Shown here: positions 23,561 through 33,115 of the stretch, in pieces | Position numbering within the stretch: the first letter of the stretch is position 1 | Layout: every line of letters begins with the position of its first letter | Source: XYD2-FULL-39-9 sp964561035 | Lineage (GTDB): Bacteria > Patescibacteriota > Patescibacteriia > Magasanikbacterales > GWA2-37-8 | Direction: 5' to 3' | Assembly: GCA_964561035.1 (NCBI GenBank) | Contig: CAZLNR010000004.1 | Coordinates: 1 to 50,811 of the forward strand | Length of the DNA stretch: 50,811 nt | Made by a program: the position numbers and the translations under genes | The notes under the pieces: model-generated | Told to the model about the DNA's origin: nothing | What the model saw: only the letters and a program-made list of their open reading frames with translations | The model's database searches: none

Positions 23561-23740
23561 TTAACGTGTTTTTCTTGTACGCTTTCCTTTTCTTTCGTCG
23601 GAAACAGTGAGTTTTTTTCTTCCTTTTGCACGTCTACGGCTTAACACCCCACGACCCCCTTTAGTTTTCATGCGAGCACGAAAGCCATGCGATTTTGCGC
23701 GCTTTCTTTTTTTAGGTTGATATGTTCGTTTTGTTGACAT
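23561..23740 (-). CDS. rpmH: 50S ribosomal protein L34
   Basis: 59 residues, too short for many ORF callers: MSTKRTYQPKKRKRAKSHGF, then RARMKTKGGRGVLSRRRAKG and a basic tail. The TYQPKxRKRxxxHGFRxRM core is the L34 signature. The C-terminal tail is about 12 residues longer than the usual 44-47. Divergent from dnaA, as at most bacterial origins. Confidence 0.95.
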   Translation of the reverse strand: MSTKRTYQPKKRKRAKSHGFRARMKTKGGRGVLSRRRAKGRKKLTVSDERKGKRTRKTR

Positions 23741-23775
23741 AAACTATCTTAAATTAGTTGGTTATGATACAAATT

Positions 23776-23804
23776 ATTATATAGATAAATAAGGTTTTTG
23801 TCAA
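23776..23804 (-). promoter_or_regulatory. Consensus promoter of rpmH
   Basis: On the minus strand TTGACA (23804-23799), 17-bp spacer, TATAAT (23781-23776). Confidence 0.85.
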
Positions 23805-23814
23805 GATTACCATC

Positions 23815-23892
23815 TTGTCCACAATCCTTCCACAGGAAGGATATAGGTTGTTTAACTTGCCCTTGGTCATTTTTTTGTATCTATGATAAGAT
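23815..23892. promoter_or_regulatory. rpmH-dnaA intergenic region: DnaA-box-like site and dnaA promoter
   Basis: TTGTCCACA at 23815-23823 is one mismatch from the DnaA box TTATNCACA. A possible dnaA promoter is TTGGTC (23863) with TAAGAT (23887), spacer 18. The region is a normal place for part of oriC or for dnaA autoregulation. Confidence 0.5.
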
Positions 23893-23921
23893 TAAAAAAT
23901 CTAATCTTCGCTTACTAAACT

Positions 23922-25343
23922 ATGAATAACCACGAAATATGGCAGGCGGTTCTAGCCGAACTTGAACTGTCTATATCTAAACCTAACTTTGTTACCTGGT
24001 TTAGAAACACTGATATCCTATCTTATCAGGATAACTGCGTGGTTGTATGCGTACCTAATGATTTCTACAAGGCGTGGTTAGAAAAAAACTACCACACCAT
24101 GATTGTTAAGTCATTGGAACGAGTAACAGAAAAACCAGTTAAAAAACTTGAATACAAAGTTTATAACATCAAAAACATTGTTCCATTAAATAATAATGAA
24201 GCACACCCTTCTAACGAAAATACTCCTCCTGAAAATTCAACCACCACCTCTCCAAACCTTCTACCTATCTCACCTTCGTCTAGCGAAGTTAAACCACCGC
24301 CACGTGTTGGTGAATTTGGCCTTAATCCAAAATATGTTTTTGAAACATTTGTTGTTGGTGGCGGTTCAGAACTTGCCTATGCGGCTGCCCAGGCAGTAGT
24401 TAACAAGCCAGGCGAAGCCTATAACCCTCTTTTCATTTATGGTGGTGTCGGCTTAGGGAAAACTCACCTAGTTCAAGCTATTGGAAACCACCTTCTTAAA
24501 GCTCGCCCAAATATTAACATAATGTATGCGAGCGCAGAAAAATTTTCCAACGATTATATATCATCGGTTCGAGACGGAAACGCTAAAAGTTTTCAAAACC
24601 GCTACCGAAATATTGACGTTCTCTTAATTGATGACATCCAATTTATTTCAGGGAAGGACAAAACACAGGAATCATTTTTTCACACTTTTAACGAGCTGCA
24701 CCAACAAAACAAACAGGTGGTCATGACCTCGGACAGACCTCCAAAAGCCATTCCTGCTCTGGAAGATCGTCTGAAGTCCCGATTTGAGTGGGGTATGATT
24801 GTTGATGTCGCCCCTCCTGACCTAGAAACCCGTATCGCCATATTACAAAAAAAATGCGTAGAAAAGAACATCACTCTTAGCCAAGACCTCCTTCAATTAG
24901 TTGCCGCTACTGTACATAGAAACATCCGCGAACTTGAGGGCGCTCTTAATAAGATTATCGCATTTCACCAGCTTAAGAACACAGATCCTACAGTTGAATC
25001 TGTAAAATCTTTACTCGCCAGCTCTGAGGTTCGATCTGCCTTTAAATCCATTACCCCGCAACAGATAATTGAAACGGTTGGAGAGTTTTTCTCAATTAAC
25101 ACAGCTGACCTACTGGGTCAAAGCAGAGAAAAAAAGTTTTCCTACCCAAGACAAATCATTATGCATCTCATGCGTAAGGAGCTTAATATGTCTTACCCAT
25201 CTATTGGTAATGAGCTTGGCGGACGCGACCACACCACAGCTATGCACGCTGACAACAAAATCAATACCGATCTTGAAAAAGACACAAAATTAAAACAAGA
25301 AATTGATCTATTAAAACAAAAGTTATACACAACCAACGTATAA
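23922..25343 (+). CDS. dnaA: Chromosomal replication initiator protein DnaA
   Basis: 473 residues. Domain I (1-90, helix WQAVLAELELSISKPNFVTWF), a Pro/Ser-rich linker (about 90-125), AAA+ domain with Walker A GGVGLGKTHL and Walker B LLIDDIQF, and the DNA-binding domain IV with GGRDHTTAMHADNKI. It binds DnaA boxes and opens the origin. Divergent from rpmH and followed by dnaN. Confidence 0.98.
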   Translation: MNNHEIWQAVLAELELSISKPNFVTWFRNTDILSYQDNCVVVCVPNDFYKAWLEKNYHTMIVKSLERVTEKPVKKLEYKVYNIKNIVPLNNNEAHPSNENTPPENSTTTSPNLLPISPSSSEVKPPPRVGEFGLNPKYVFETFVVGGGSELAYAAAQAVVNKPGEAYNPLFIYGGVGLGKTHLVQAIGNHLLKARPNINIMYASAEKFSNDYISSVRDGNAKSFQNRYRNIDVLLIDDIQFISGKDKTQESFFHTFNELHQQNKQVVMTSDRPPKAIPALEDRLKSRFEWGMIVDVAPPDLETRIAILQKKCVEKNITLSQDLLQLVAATVHRNIRELEGALNKIIAFHQLKNTDPTVESVKSLLASSEVRSAFKSITPQQIIETVGEFFSINTADLLGQSREKKFSYPRQIIMHLMRKELNMSYPSIGNELGGRDHTTAMHADNKINTDLEKDTKLKQEIDLLKQKLYTTNV

Positions 25344-25618
25344 TTCTGAGTAAAAACTGTTAATAACCAGGTAAAAAACTGTTTTTTCTTCCACCTTTCT
25401 CCCACCAAAAACAGAACATATCAACAGTAGAAAAAAATGTCTAAAAATTTTTCCACCCCTTTCTATTGTTCATATAACAAACTACCCACACTCACACACA
25501 ACCAAAACTTGGCTAAACAAAGAAAAAACTTTAAGCTTATCCATATTATCCACCGCCTTATAGTGTCGATTGTCAAATAAATTTATTTTTAAATAGACAA
25601 TATAATAGACAGACTTGT
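25344..25618. promoter_or_regulatory. dnaA-dnaN spacer, candidate oriC part
   Basis: This 275-bp AT-rich spacer contains two adjacent DnaA-like boxes, TTATCCATA (25537-25545) and TTATCCACC (25546-25554), each one mismatch from consensus, and an AT-rich inverted repeat (ATTGTC/GACAAT, 25569-25602) that could unwind. TATAAT at 25601-25606 may be the dnaN -10 box. Confidence 0.5.
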
Positions 25619-26740
25619 ATGAAATTCTTTTGCACAAAGGAGAACCTATCAAAATCGTTAGCGCTTGTAATCGGAGTTGCTGGTAAAAACATTAACCTTC
25701 CTATACTCGGCAATGTTCTAATAAAAGCAACAGAACAAAAAGTGGAGTTTACCGCCACTAACCTTGAGTTAGCTATAACTTCAAGTTTGCGTGCAAAAAT
25801 TGAAACCCCGGGAACCTTTACTGTGCCAGCCAGAACGCTAAATGATTTTGTAAATCTGCTTTCTGAAGAAAAGGTTGAAATAGCTTTAGTAGATAATGAG
25901 TTACAGGTAATGAGTGGTAAGTCTTCTACAAAAATAAAAGGGGCCTCAGCTGACGAATTTCCGGTTATTCCACAGGTAGATGGAGAAAAAGGTTATTTAT
26001 TAGATATTGAATCGTTAAAAAGCGGTTTGGGGCAAGTTGTGCATGCAGCCTCAAAAAACGAAATTCGTCCAGAATTAGCCGGTGTGTTATTTAATTTTAA
26101 TGAAGATACGGGATCTCTCTATTTAGCCGCCACAGATAGCTATCGTTTAGCTGAGAAAAAAATTAAAATAATTCAAGGGGATGAAAAAGCTCGTATAATA
26201 GTACCTGCGCGCACAGCTCAGGAAATGAACCATATTTTAGTTTTGGCCAAGGGGGTAGAGAATGAAAAACAGGTACGAGTGCTTGTGGCGTCAAATCAGC
26301 TTGTTTTGCGGTGTAATGATGTTGAGCTGGTTTCGAGGCTTGTGGATGGTCAATATCCCGATTATACTCAAATTATCCCAAAAGAATTTGTTACGACAGC
26401 AGACTTTTCTACAGATCAAATGGTAAAAAGTATAAAGGCAGCCAGTTTGTTTACAACCACGGGTATAAACGCTGTAAACTTTGAATTAGACCCTGTAGGC
26501 GGCTCTGTGCTGGTTTCGTCTGTATCAGCTCAAACAGGTGAGCATAAATCAGAGGTTTCGGCAGAGATAAGTGGTGATAAAAATAATATCTTATTAAACC
26601 ACCGCTATGTATTGGATGGCTTGGCAAATTTAGGGTCAGAACAGTCAGAATTTAAAATTATAAACGCCGACAGCCCTTGTGTTTTGTCGCCGAAAGAAGA
26701 TGCAAGCTTTTTGTATATAGTAATGCCGATAAGACAATAA
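25619..26740 (+). CDS. dnaN: DNA polymerase III beta subunit (sliding clamp)
   Basis: 373 residues with three clamp domains; start MKFFCTKENLSKSLALV, and the C-terminus ends SFLYIVMPIRQ, matching the conserved YxxMPxR(L/Q) end. It tethers polymerases to DNA. Follows dnaA in the standard origin order. Confidence 0.97.
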   Translation: MKFFCTKENLSKSLALVIGVAGKNINLPILGNVLIKATEQKVEFTATNLELAITSSLRAKIETPGTFTVPARTLNDFVNLLSEEKVEIALVDNELQVMSGKSSTKIKGASADEFPVIPQVDGEKGYLLDIESLKSGLGQVVHAASKNEIRPELAGVLFNFNEDTGSLYLAATDSYRLAEKKIKIIQGDEKARIIVPARTAQEMNHILVLAKGVENEKQVRVLVASNQLVLRCNDVELVSRLVDGQYPDYTQIIPKEFVTTADFSTDQMVKSIKAASLFTTTGINAVNFELDPVGGSVLVSSVSAQTGEHKSEVSAEISGDKNNILLNHRYVLDGLANLGSEQSEFKIINADSPCVLSPKEDASFLYIVMPIRQ

Positions 26741-26749
26741 AAAACAAAC

Positions 26750-26777
26750 AAAAAACACGGGTTTCCCCGTGTTTTTT
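26750..26777. terminator. Bidirectional terminator between dnaN and the penicillin-binding protein
   Basis: AAAAAACACGGG pairs with CCCGTGTTTTTT around a TTTC loop. Confidence 0.9.
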
Positions 26778-26779
26778 AA

Positions 26780-29602
26780 TTACTCTACAGTGACTAGTAA
26801 AACTTTTTCAATAGTTCGTCCTTGAGAATCTGTCATAACAGCCTTTAATTGGTGTTCTCCAGGTCCTGGTGATTTTTTCCAGGTGAACTGTAGGCTTGTG
26901 TTGTTAAACAGTGTATCGTCTTGATGGTTAAAGTTGTAAATTAGCCGAGGAGATCCATTGTTGGAGGTAAGAAATACATCAATTTTTTTAATATCTTCCC
27001 ATCGGAATGGAGTGAGTGCAAAGACGCGAGGATAATCCTCTGATTTTAAAGTGATAACCTCACCATCAAACCAGTCAAAGTTAGGTGGGTCCAGATCTGC
27101 TTGTAAGGCAAAAGTAATACTTTTTTGCGTACTGTTTCCAATATCATCTACAGCCACTGCGCTTAGGGTGTGTGGTCCTTTAATTAGTTTTTGGGCGTAA
27201 AAACTAAGATTAAAAGGAAATTCAGTAGCTGTGCCAATGGGCTGATTATCAATTTGGAAGATAACTTTTGAAACACCGCGGGGTGCCGTAGCTTTTACTT
27301 GAATGGTTATGTTTCTGTTTGTAAGTACGCTTCCGTCGGTTGGTGAGATAAATTCGATAGTTGGAGAAAACTCTGATCTTTGATTGTCGTCAAGCTCAGT
27401 TGGAGGTTCTTGAAAGGTACTGTTATTTTGTTTGGCAATCCATGTTTGTAGAGCTTTTTCCCAGTTTTCATATTGAGGATCGTCAGCAGGAAAAGCCGGA
27501 ACTGGTCCGCGCGGGTCATCACGATTAACATAATGCAGAATATCGTGTGGGGGTAAATAGGTGCGCTGCACAATAAGATTTTCCGGGGTAGAAGATGTTG
27601 CGATTTTTCCTGTTTCAGAATTTATATTGAGTGTTATTCCTCCGTTGCCGCCTCGTAGTACCGGCTTGGTAGCGTCGTTTGGTGGAGGTGTAGGAAAGTT
27701 CTCAGCCGAAGTTCCTTTCAGTGCTTCGCGCATAAATTTATTCCAGATAGTACCCGCCAATGCGTTTCCTCCGGCTTTCATTGGGCTCGGTATGGTGTTG
27801 CCAACCCAGACACCAGTGGCAAGCGATGGAGTGTAGCCAAGAGTCCATGCATCTTTATTATCATTGGTAGTACCTGTTTTTGCTGCCACTTGTCTGTCGG
27901 GCAAGGTTAAGTTGCCGTGCGCGCCAAAAATCCAAGCTCTAGAAGCGTCGTCAGATAATACACCCGATATAGTTGCTGCAACCTCTGGTTTAACTGCTTC
28001 TTTACCTGGGTTTTGTATCCACTCATATAAATTCTCATCTTTATTATTTGTTACTTTTAAAATACTGACAGGTTCATGGTAAAGACCGTTATCGGCTAAG
28101 GTTGCATATGCATTAGTGTGTTCAAGAAGGTTTACTTCGCCGCCACCTAAAACAAGACTCAATCCGTAGTCGCCAGTGAGAGTTGTATATCCAAATCGTT
28201 TAGCAAAATCTATGGTGTCGGCCGTGCCTACCAAGTATAATGTTTTCACAGCCGGAATATTGAGAGAGCCTTGTAAGGAGTGTCGGATAGTTACCAGTCC
28301 ATGTTCTTTGCCGTCGTAATTTTTTGGAGTATAGTCACCACCGCTTCGAGTGTCAAAATTGGTGGTAACATCATATAAAACAGTTTCCGGAGTATAACCC
28401 TTCTCAAAAGCAAAAGTATAAACAAATGGTTTAAATGAGGATCCTGGTTGTCGTTTTCCAAGTGTAGCCACATCAAATTGTCCGTTTATTTCTTCGTTGC
28501 TATAGTCTCGCGAACCAACCAATGCCAAAATTTGCCCCGTTTTTGGATCTAAAGATACAAGTGCAGCATTATTTGCGTTAGCTGTTTTTGCGTTTTTATC
28601 ACCCAGTTCCTTTATAATAGATTCAGCCGTTTTTTGTTTATCGTAATCTAAGGTAGTAATAACTTTTAAACCGCCCTCGTCTATGGCGCGTTCGCCAAAT
28701 CGATCTGCTAATAGTTGTTTTACGTACAGAACAAAATGAGGCGCTTCCATTGGGCCGGCATTTTTATATATGCGTAAAGCCACACCCTGTGCTTCCTTTT
28801 TTTGATCTTCAGAAATCATGCCTTGGTCGTACATTAATGCCAACACTAAATCGCGCCTATCTCGTAACGCATCAAGGTTTTTTAAATATTTACTTGGAGC
28901 TTTTGGAATAGCGGCCAAGGTGGCAGCTTCGGCTAAAGTAAGGTCTGCAGCATTTTTTTTGAAGTATGCTTGACTCGCCGCCTCTATGCCGTAGTTAGTG
29001 GAGCCGTAAGGGATTTCATTGAGATATAATTTTAAAATCTGGTCTTTCGTATATTTTTTTTCTAAGCGTAGAGCCAGAATTGCTTCTTTAAGCTTTCTAA
29101 ACAAAGAATGCTCATCACCGATGATGGTGTTCTTAATGAGCTGTTGTGTAAGCGTGGAAGCACCGCCTGATCCGGCACGCCGACCGATAAGATTGTTAAA
29201 ACCAGCACGAAAAATACTAATGACTCTAACGCCGTTATGTTCGTAAAAATGTTTATCTTCTACGGCTATAGTAGCCTTTTTTGCAAAGTCAGAGATTTTA
29301 TCTAAATCAACAAGTGTTCTTTTTTGGTTTTGATATACTTCGTATAAGAGATGCTCCCCTGTTCGGTCGTATATTTTGGTGCTTTGAGAAACTTGACGAT
29401 CACTTAGCTTGTTTGGGTCTGGTAGGTCGCGGCTAATCCAGGCAACCACCGCAGTTCCTATAATAAAAGCCGCGCTAATACTAACAAGAGAGCCAAGAGC
29501 GATAATCTTGAGCCATTTTTTCCTTTTTTCTTGCGGCGACATGTTTTGTTCATCAGCCAAACGACCATATTCGCGTTTGGTAATAAGTTTGTGTAGCGGC
29601 AT
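26780..29602 (-). CDS. Class A penicillin-binding protein (transglycosylase/transpeptidase)
   Basis: About 940 residues. Cytoplasmic tail, membrane helix (about 35-58), then GT51 transglycosylase domain (VEDKHFYEHNGV with catalytic Glu; GGASTLTQQLIKN). The transpeptidase follows with SxxK (PGSSFKPF), SxN (GSLNIPA) and KTG (AAKTGTTNDNK), and C-terminal Ig-like/beta domains (about 720-940). It polymerises and cross-links peptidoglycan. The start is uncertain: the frame opens at 29638, and 29602 (MPLHKLITKREYG) is my choice. Divergent from the 3D-domain gene. Confidence 0.93.
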   Translation of the reverse strand: MPLHKLITKREYGRLADEQNMSPQEKRKKWLKIIALGSLVSISAAFIIGTAVVAWISRDLPDPNKLSDRQVSQSTKIYDRTGEHLLYEVYQNQKRTLVDLDKISDFAKKATIAVEDKHFYEHNGVRVISIFRAGFNNLIGRRAGSGGASTLTQQLIKNTIIGDEHSLFRKLKEAILALRLEKKYTKDQILKLYLNEIPYGSTNYGIEAASQAYFKKNAADLTLAEAATLAAIPKAPSKYLKNLDALRDRRDLVLALMYDQGMISEDQKKEAQGVALRIYKNAGPMEAPHFVLYVKQLLADRFGERAIDEGGLKVITTLDYDKQKTAESIIKELGDKNAKTANANNAALVSLDPKTGQILALVGSRDYSNEEINGQFDVATLGKRQPGSSFKPFVYTFAFEKGYTPETVLYDVTTNFDTRSGGDYTPKNYDGKEHGLVTIRHSLQGSLNIPAVKTLYLVGTADTIDFAKRFGYTTLTGDYGLSLVLGGGEVNLLEHTNAYATLADNGLYHEPVSILKVTNNKDENLYEWIQNPGKEAVKPEVAATISGVLSDDASRAWIFGAHGNLTLPDRQVAAKTGTTNDNKDAWTLGYTPSLATGVWVGNTIPSPMKAGGNALAGTIWNKFMREALKGTSAENFPTPPPNDATKPVLRGGNGGITLNINSETGKIATSSTPENLIVQRTYLPPHDILHYVNRDDPRGPVPAFPADDPQYENWEKALQTWIAKQNNSTFQEPPTELDDNQRSEFSPTIEFISPTDGSVLTNRNITIQVKATAPRGVSKVIFQIDNQPIGTATEFPFNLSFYAQKLIKGPHTLSAVAVDDIGNSTQKSITFALQADLDPPNFDWFDGEVITLKSEDYPRVFALTPFRWEDIKKIDVFLTSNNGSPRLIYNFNHQDDTLFNNTSLQFTWKKSPGPGEHQLKAVMTDSQGRTIEKVLLVTVE

Positions 29603-29641
29603 GGGTAAAAAAGTTATCTTATTTCTAAATAGTAGCATCCA

Positions 29642-29670
29642 TTGACAAAAATGGCAATTTGTGGTATAGT
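29642..29670 (+). promoter_or_regulatory. Promoter of the 3D-domain gene
   Basis: TTGACA at 29642-29647, 17-bp spacer, TATAGT at 29665-29670. It is nearly the same as the unit E promoter, including TATAGTATGC. Confidence 0.85.
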
Positions 29671-29686
29671 ATGCCGTTAATTAAGT

Positions 29687-29713
29687 AAAGGTATCCGATA
29701 TGGGTACTTTTTT
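29687..29713 (+). terminator. Attenuator-like hairpin in the 3D-domain gene leader
   Basis: AAAGGTATCC pairs over 10 bp, with two wobbles, with GGGTACTTTT and is followed by a T-run. It lies between promoter and ATG, the position of a transcription attenuator. Confidence 0.55.
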
Positions 29714-29725
29714 AATAACAAAATT

Positions 29726-30295
29726 ATGCGCTTAGTTGAGCCAAAAAATACAATCAAAGCTATTATGATCACAAGTAAAATAGCAATTTTAGTGGCTATA
29801 ATTAGCCAAACTATGACACCTTTTGCTGCTTTAGCCGATTTTGGTCATGAAATGGCTAAATCTACACAAAAAATAGCCGCTTTTGACACGGTTTCATTGG
29901 TAAACGCCATGTCAGGTGGTTCTGATCTTCCCAAGTTTGTAAGCTTGGAGCAAGAACAGCCAGACAGGGTTATTGATGCGGTTATTACCGCCTATACCAG
30001 TACTCCAGATCAGACCGATGACGATCCATTCATTGCGGCTTCTGGTAAGAGGGTTCACGACGGGATGATTGCTGCCAATGGTTTGCCGTTTGGTACTAGA
30101 ATTAAGATTCCTGCCCTATACGGTGATAAAATCTTTATAGTTGAGGATCGTATGAATTCTCGCTATGGGTTTGGTCGCATGGATATCTGGCTTGATACCT
30201 CAAAAAGCGAGGCTAGAAAATTCGGTGTTAAACGTGTTGAAGTTGAGATCTATTATAAAAAGACTCAAAAAGAAGTTGCAGTTAATAAGAAATAA
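29726..30295 (+). CDS. Secreted 3D-domain protein (cell-wall lytic transglycosylase-like)
   Basis: 189 residues. The N-terminal part has a signal peptide (about 16-37, ITSKIAILVAIISQTMTPFAALA). The C-terminal 3D domain (about 90-185) resembles YuiC/YocH/MltA-type folds: VIDAVITAYTSTPDQTDDDPFIAASG, then VEDRMNSRYGFGRMDIWLDTSKSEA with conserved Asp residues. Such domains cleave or bind peptidoglycan in stationary-phase survival proteins. Strong promoter plus an attenuator-like hairpin suggests regulated expression. Divergent from the penicillin-binding protein. Confidence 0.8.
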   Translation: MRLVEPKNTIKAIMITSKIAILVAIISQTMTPFAALADFGHEMAKSTQKIAAFDTVSLVNAMSGGSDLPKFVSLEQEQPDRVIDAVITAYTSTPDQTDDDPFIAASGKRVHDGMIAANGLPFGTRIKIPALYGDKIFIVEDRMNSRYGFGRMDIWLDTSKSEARKFGVKRVEVEIYYKKTQKEVAVNKK

Positions 30296-30298
30296 AAT

Positions 30299-30336
30299 AA
30301 AACAAAAGACCCCTGTAATAAGGGGTCTTTTGTTTT
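30299..30336. terminator. Bidirectional terminator between the 3D gene and the cyclophilin gene
   Basis: AAAACAAAAGACCCC pairs with GGGGTCTTTTGTTTT. Confidence 0.9.
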
Positions 30337-31072
30337 ATTTTTCTTCTATTTCTATAGATATAATTTTGACCGGATCAATGGGTTTTGATTTTTCTCTCAT
30401 TTCGTTATAGGTAACCGGTGCTTCGGCAATATTATCAAGTGTTTGTGTGCCGCTCACTAGTTTTCCAAATATTACATAGTTCGGCGGTAGTGGATAGTCG
30501 GCATGCATAATAAAGAATTGGCTGCCATTTGTGTTTGCGCCAGAATTGGCCATAGCAATGGTTCCTCTAGTGTACTCTCCGGTAAATGGCTCGTCGTTGA
30601 ATCTATATCCAGGACCGCCCGATCCGGTGCCGGTTGGATCGCCGCCTTGAATCATAAACCCTTTTAAAACTCGGTGAAAAATCACATTGTCATAGAAATG
30701 CTTTTTTGCCAAAAATACAAAGTTATTAGCGGTAACAGGAGTGTCTTTAACATTAAGAGAAATATCCATTTCACCGGCTGTGGTTTTTATTTTTGCAATA
30801 TATGTCTTGTTTTGATCAACAAGCATTATTGGGGTTTTGTATTGAGATAAGTCCATAGGTTTTGGTTTAGAATTATTTTTTTGAGTGGTGGTGTTGTTGA
30901 CTGTAGTTGTTGCAGGTGTAGGCGTTGGAGTTTGGGTGGTTGTTTGTATTGGTGTGGAATCCGTTATCGGTGCAGTTTCAGTTGTGGGCGGCGAAGCCAG
31001 CTCTTTTTTGCAGCCAGCGCCGGCAAGCAGAATAAAAACTAGACACGTCCCTAAAGAAAAATATTTTTTCAT
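30335..31072 (-). CDS. Cyclophilin-type peptidyl-prolyl isomerase lipoprotein
   Basis: 245 residues: lipoprotein signal (LVFILLAGAGC), Thr/Pro-rich linker (about 24-75), then a cyclophilin domain with NFVFLAKKHFYDNVIFHRVLKGFMIQGGDPTGTGSGGPGYRF and GSQFFIMHA. The active-site FHR and QGGD residues are present. It probably helps fold exported proteins. Its stop is close to the terminator and its ATG is 2 bp from the comM stop, so it is probably in the comM operon. Confidence 0.92.
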   Translation of the reverse strand: MKKYFSLGTCLVFILLAGAGCKKELASPPTTETAPITDSTPIQTTTQTPTPTPATTTVNNTTTQKNNSKPKPMDLSQYKTPIMLVDQNKTYIAKIKTTAGEMDISLNVKDTPVTANNFVFLAKKHFYDNVIFHRVLKGFMIQGGDPTGTGSGGPGYRFNDEPFTGEYTRGTIAMANSGANTNGSQFFIMHADYPLPPNYVIFGKLVSGTQTLDNIAEAPVTYNEMREKSKPIDPVKIISIEIEEK

Positions 31073-31073
31073 A

Positions 31074-32588
31074 TTATTCTATTTTAGTTCTAAACTGTAA
31101 AGCCTCAGCAATATGCTCCAGGCATATTTTATCATGTTTTGCCAAATCGGCAATAGTGCGTGCTAGTTTCAGTATTCTGTTGTAAGAGCGCGCCGAAAGA
31201 TGGAGTTGGGTAACGGCTGTGCGAAGCAGGTTTATGGATTCCTCGTCTAGCATACAAAATTCTTTTATGTCTGCGTTGCCCATTTCGCTGTTGCAGTAAA
31301 TTGGCCGGTTTTTAAACCGGTGTGATTGGCGTTCGCGAGCTGATTCTACACGCTCTCGGATGTTAGCCGATGATTCGGACATTTGTTCGGAAGAAAGTTT
31401 TTCAAACGGTACGCGCGGTACCTCAACATGTAAATCAATGCGATCAAGCAATGGCCCGCTTAGCTTTTTTTGGTAGTGATGAATCTGGGTTGGGCTGCAA
31501 ATACATTGCTTTTCCGGGTCGCTGCGCATGCCGCAGGGGCATGGATTTTGACTGGCGATTAAAATAAAACGAGCTGGAAAAGTTAGTACGCTTTTTGCTC
31601 GGGCTACCGTAATAACCCCATCTTCCAAAGGTTGTCGCAGGCTTTCCAGAGCTGAGCGAGAAAATTCAGGAAATTCATCAAGAAATAAAACACCGCGATG
31701 TGCTAAAGAAATTTCTCCAGGGCGCGGGTATTTACCGCCGCCGACTAAAGATACAATGGAAGCTGTGTGGTGGGGTGAACGAAATGGACGCTGGGTAATA
31801 TAGTTATGCTGAAGCATGCCCGCAGTTGAATATATGGCTGTAACTTCGAGTGTTTCTTCGGGGGTCAGTTGAGGTAGAATGGAAGGAAAACTTTTTGCTA
31901 AAAGTGTTTTTCCAGAACCCGGTGGACCGCTCATAAGCACATTGTGCGCCCCGCTTGCTGCGATTTCAAGCGATCGTTTTACAAAGTCCTGGCCTTTTAT
32001 AAGCGCCATATCCAAATCATACGCAGAAGTTTTTTGTGTATAATTTGGCGCGGTTGTTTGATGGGCATGTATGGTTTGAACGCCAGTAAGATGGTCAATG
32101 ATTTGTTTTAGATGCCGTATCGGTATTACGGTAATTCCTTCTACCAAGCTGGCCTCGGCCGCGTTTGCTTCTGGTAAAAAGATTTTTTTTAAACCTTGGT
32201 TTTTGGCAAATAGAGCAATTGGCAAGGCTCCGTTTATGTGGCGCACACTACCATCAAGCGCCAGTTCCCCAACAAAAAGCGCATCATTAAGATCTGCCTC
32301 TATTTTATTGCTCACCACAATAAGCCCAACTGCCATAGGCAGATCATAAGCCGGACCCTCTTTGTGCGTATCAGCTGGCGCAAGATTAACCAGAATACGA
32401 AAATTAAACGGATAGGTGAAACCCGAATTTTTGAGAGCTGAATAAATTCTGTCTTTTGCTTCGTGTATAGAGGTGTCTGGCAGTCCAACAACCGTAAATG
32501 CAGATTGTCCTTTATGTATGTCAACCTCTACATCCACCGGCATACATCCAAGTCCGGCTGGTGCAGCCGAGTGTAATTTAAAAAACAT
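31074..32588 (-). CDS. comM: YifB/ComM family Mg-chelatase-like AAA+ ATPase
   Basis: About 504 residues. N-terminal Lon-like fold domain (MFFKLHSAAPAGLGCMPVDVEVDI...), AAA+ core with Walker A SGPPGSGKTLLAKS and Walker B VLFLDEFPEF, a Cys cluster CPCGMR...CICSP and C-terminal DUF4143-like/Mg-chelatase region (ARSYNRILKLARTIADL). ComM is a branch-migration helicase in natural transformation. The start at 32588 is preferred over an upstream in-frame codon at 32597. Confidence 0.92.
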   Translation of the reverse strand: MFFKLHSAAPAGLGCMPVDVEVDIHKGQSAFTVVGLPDTSIHEAKDRIYSALKNSGFTYPFNFRILVNLAPADTHKEGPAYDLPMAVGLIVVSNKIEADLNDALFVGELALDGSVRHINGALPIALFAKNQGLKKIFLPEANAAEASLVEGITVIPIRHLKQIIDHLTGVQTIHAHQTTAPNYTQKTSAYDLDMALIKGQDFVKRSLEIAASGAHNVLMSGPPGSGKTLLAKSFPSILPQLTPEETLEVTAIYSTAGMLQHNYITQRPFRSPHHTASIVSLVGGGKYPRPGEISLAHRGVLFLDEFPEFSRSALESLRQPLEDGVITVARAKSVLTFPARFILIASQNPCPCGMRSDPEKQCICSPTQIHHYQKKLSGPLLDRIDLHVEVPRVPFEKLSSEQMSESSANIRERVESARERQSHRFKNRPIYCNSEMGNADIKEFCMLDEESINLLRTAVTQLHLSARSYNRILKLARTIADLAKHDKICLEHIAEALQFRTKIE

Positions 32589-32633
32589 ATATACCACATA
32601 GTATATATGTTTAGATATAAAATCTAAATAAAA

Positions 32634-33092
32634 TTACACAGATGCTGTATGTCGTGGGTGAGAAAGATGAAGTATATACAAAATAAGACCAAAGACAATC
32701 ATTAAATCGGCAATATTTATAACAGCTGTGCCAAGAAGTATATAGTCTATAACCGGTCCGTAAACAATGCGATCAAAAGCATTTGAAAGCGCGCCAAGAA
32801 TAGTATATATGCATCCGGTAGCGAACATGTATGAAGGAGTATTCTTTTTTAATTCTCGCAGCAGCTGATAGATAACAATAGCCACGATAGGTATTGTAAA
32901 TAGTAGGATGGTGCGGTTGCCGACAGGCAAGCTAAATGCCGCTCCCCTATTTAAAAATAATTCCCAGCCAATATAAGGGGTAACAAGTTTTGGTGAAGTG
33001 TATATATGAAGCGCAGTCCATTTAAGGATTTGATCTGCACCGAAAAAAAATCCTCCTGTAAGAAACGCAAGGAGGGTTTTTTTGTTTTTCAT
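32634..33092 (-). CDS. lspA: Lipoprotein signal peptidase II
   Basis: About 152 residues with four membrane helices and the LspA motifs NRGAAFSLPVG, GALSNAFDRIVYGPVIDYI and VINIADLMIVFG, which hold the two catalytic Asp residues. It cleaves lipoprotein signal peptides, consistent with several lipoproteins in this window. The frame opens at 33155 inside the dksA-like gene; MKNKKTLLAF (33092) is the more probable start. Confidence 0.92.
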   Translation of the reverse strand: MKNKKTLLAFLTGGFFFGADQILKWTALHIYTSPKLVTPYIGWELFLNRGAAFSLPVGNRTILLFTIPIVAIVIYQLLRELKKNTPSYMFATGCIYTILGALSNAFDRIVYGPVIDYILLGTAVINIADLMIVFGLILYILHLSHPRHTASV

Positions 33093-33115
33093 AATCGTAA
33101 CAATGGGGCTGTCTT

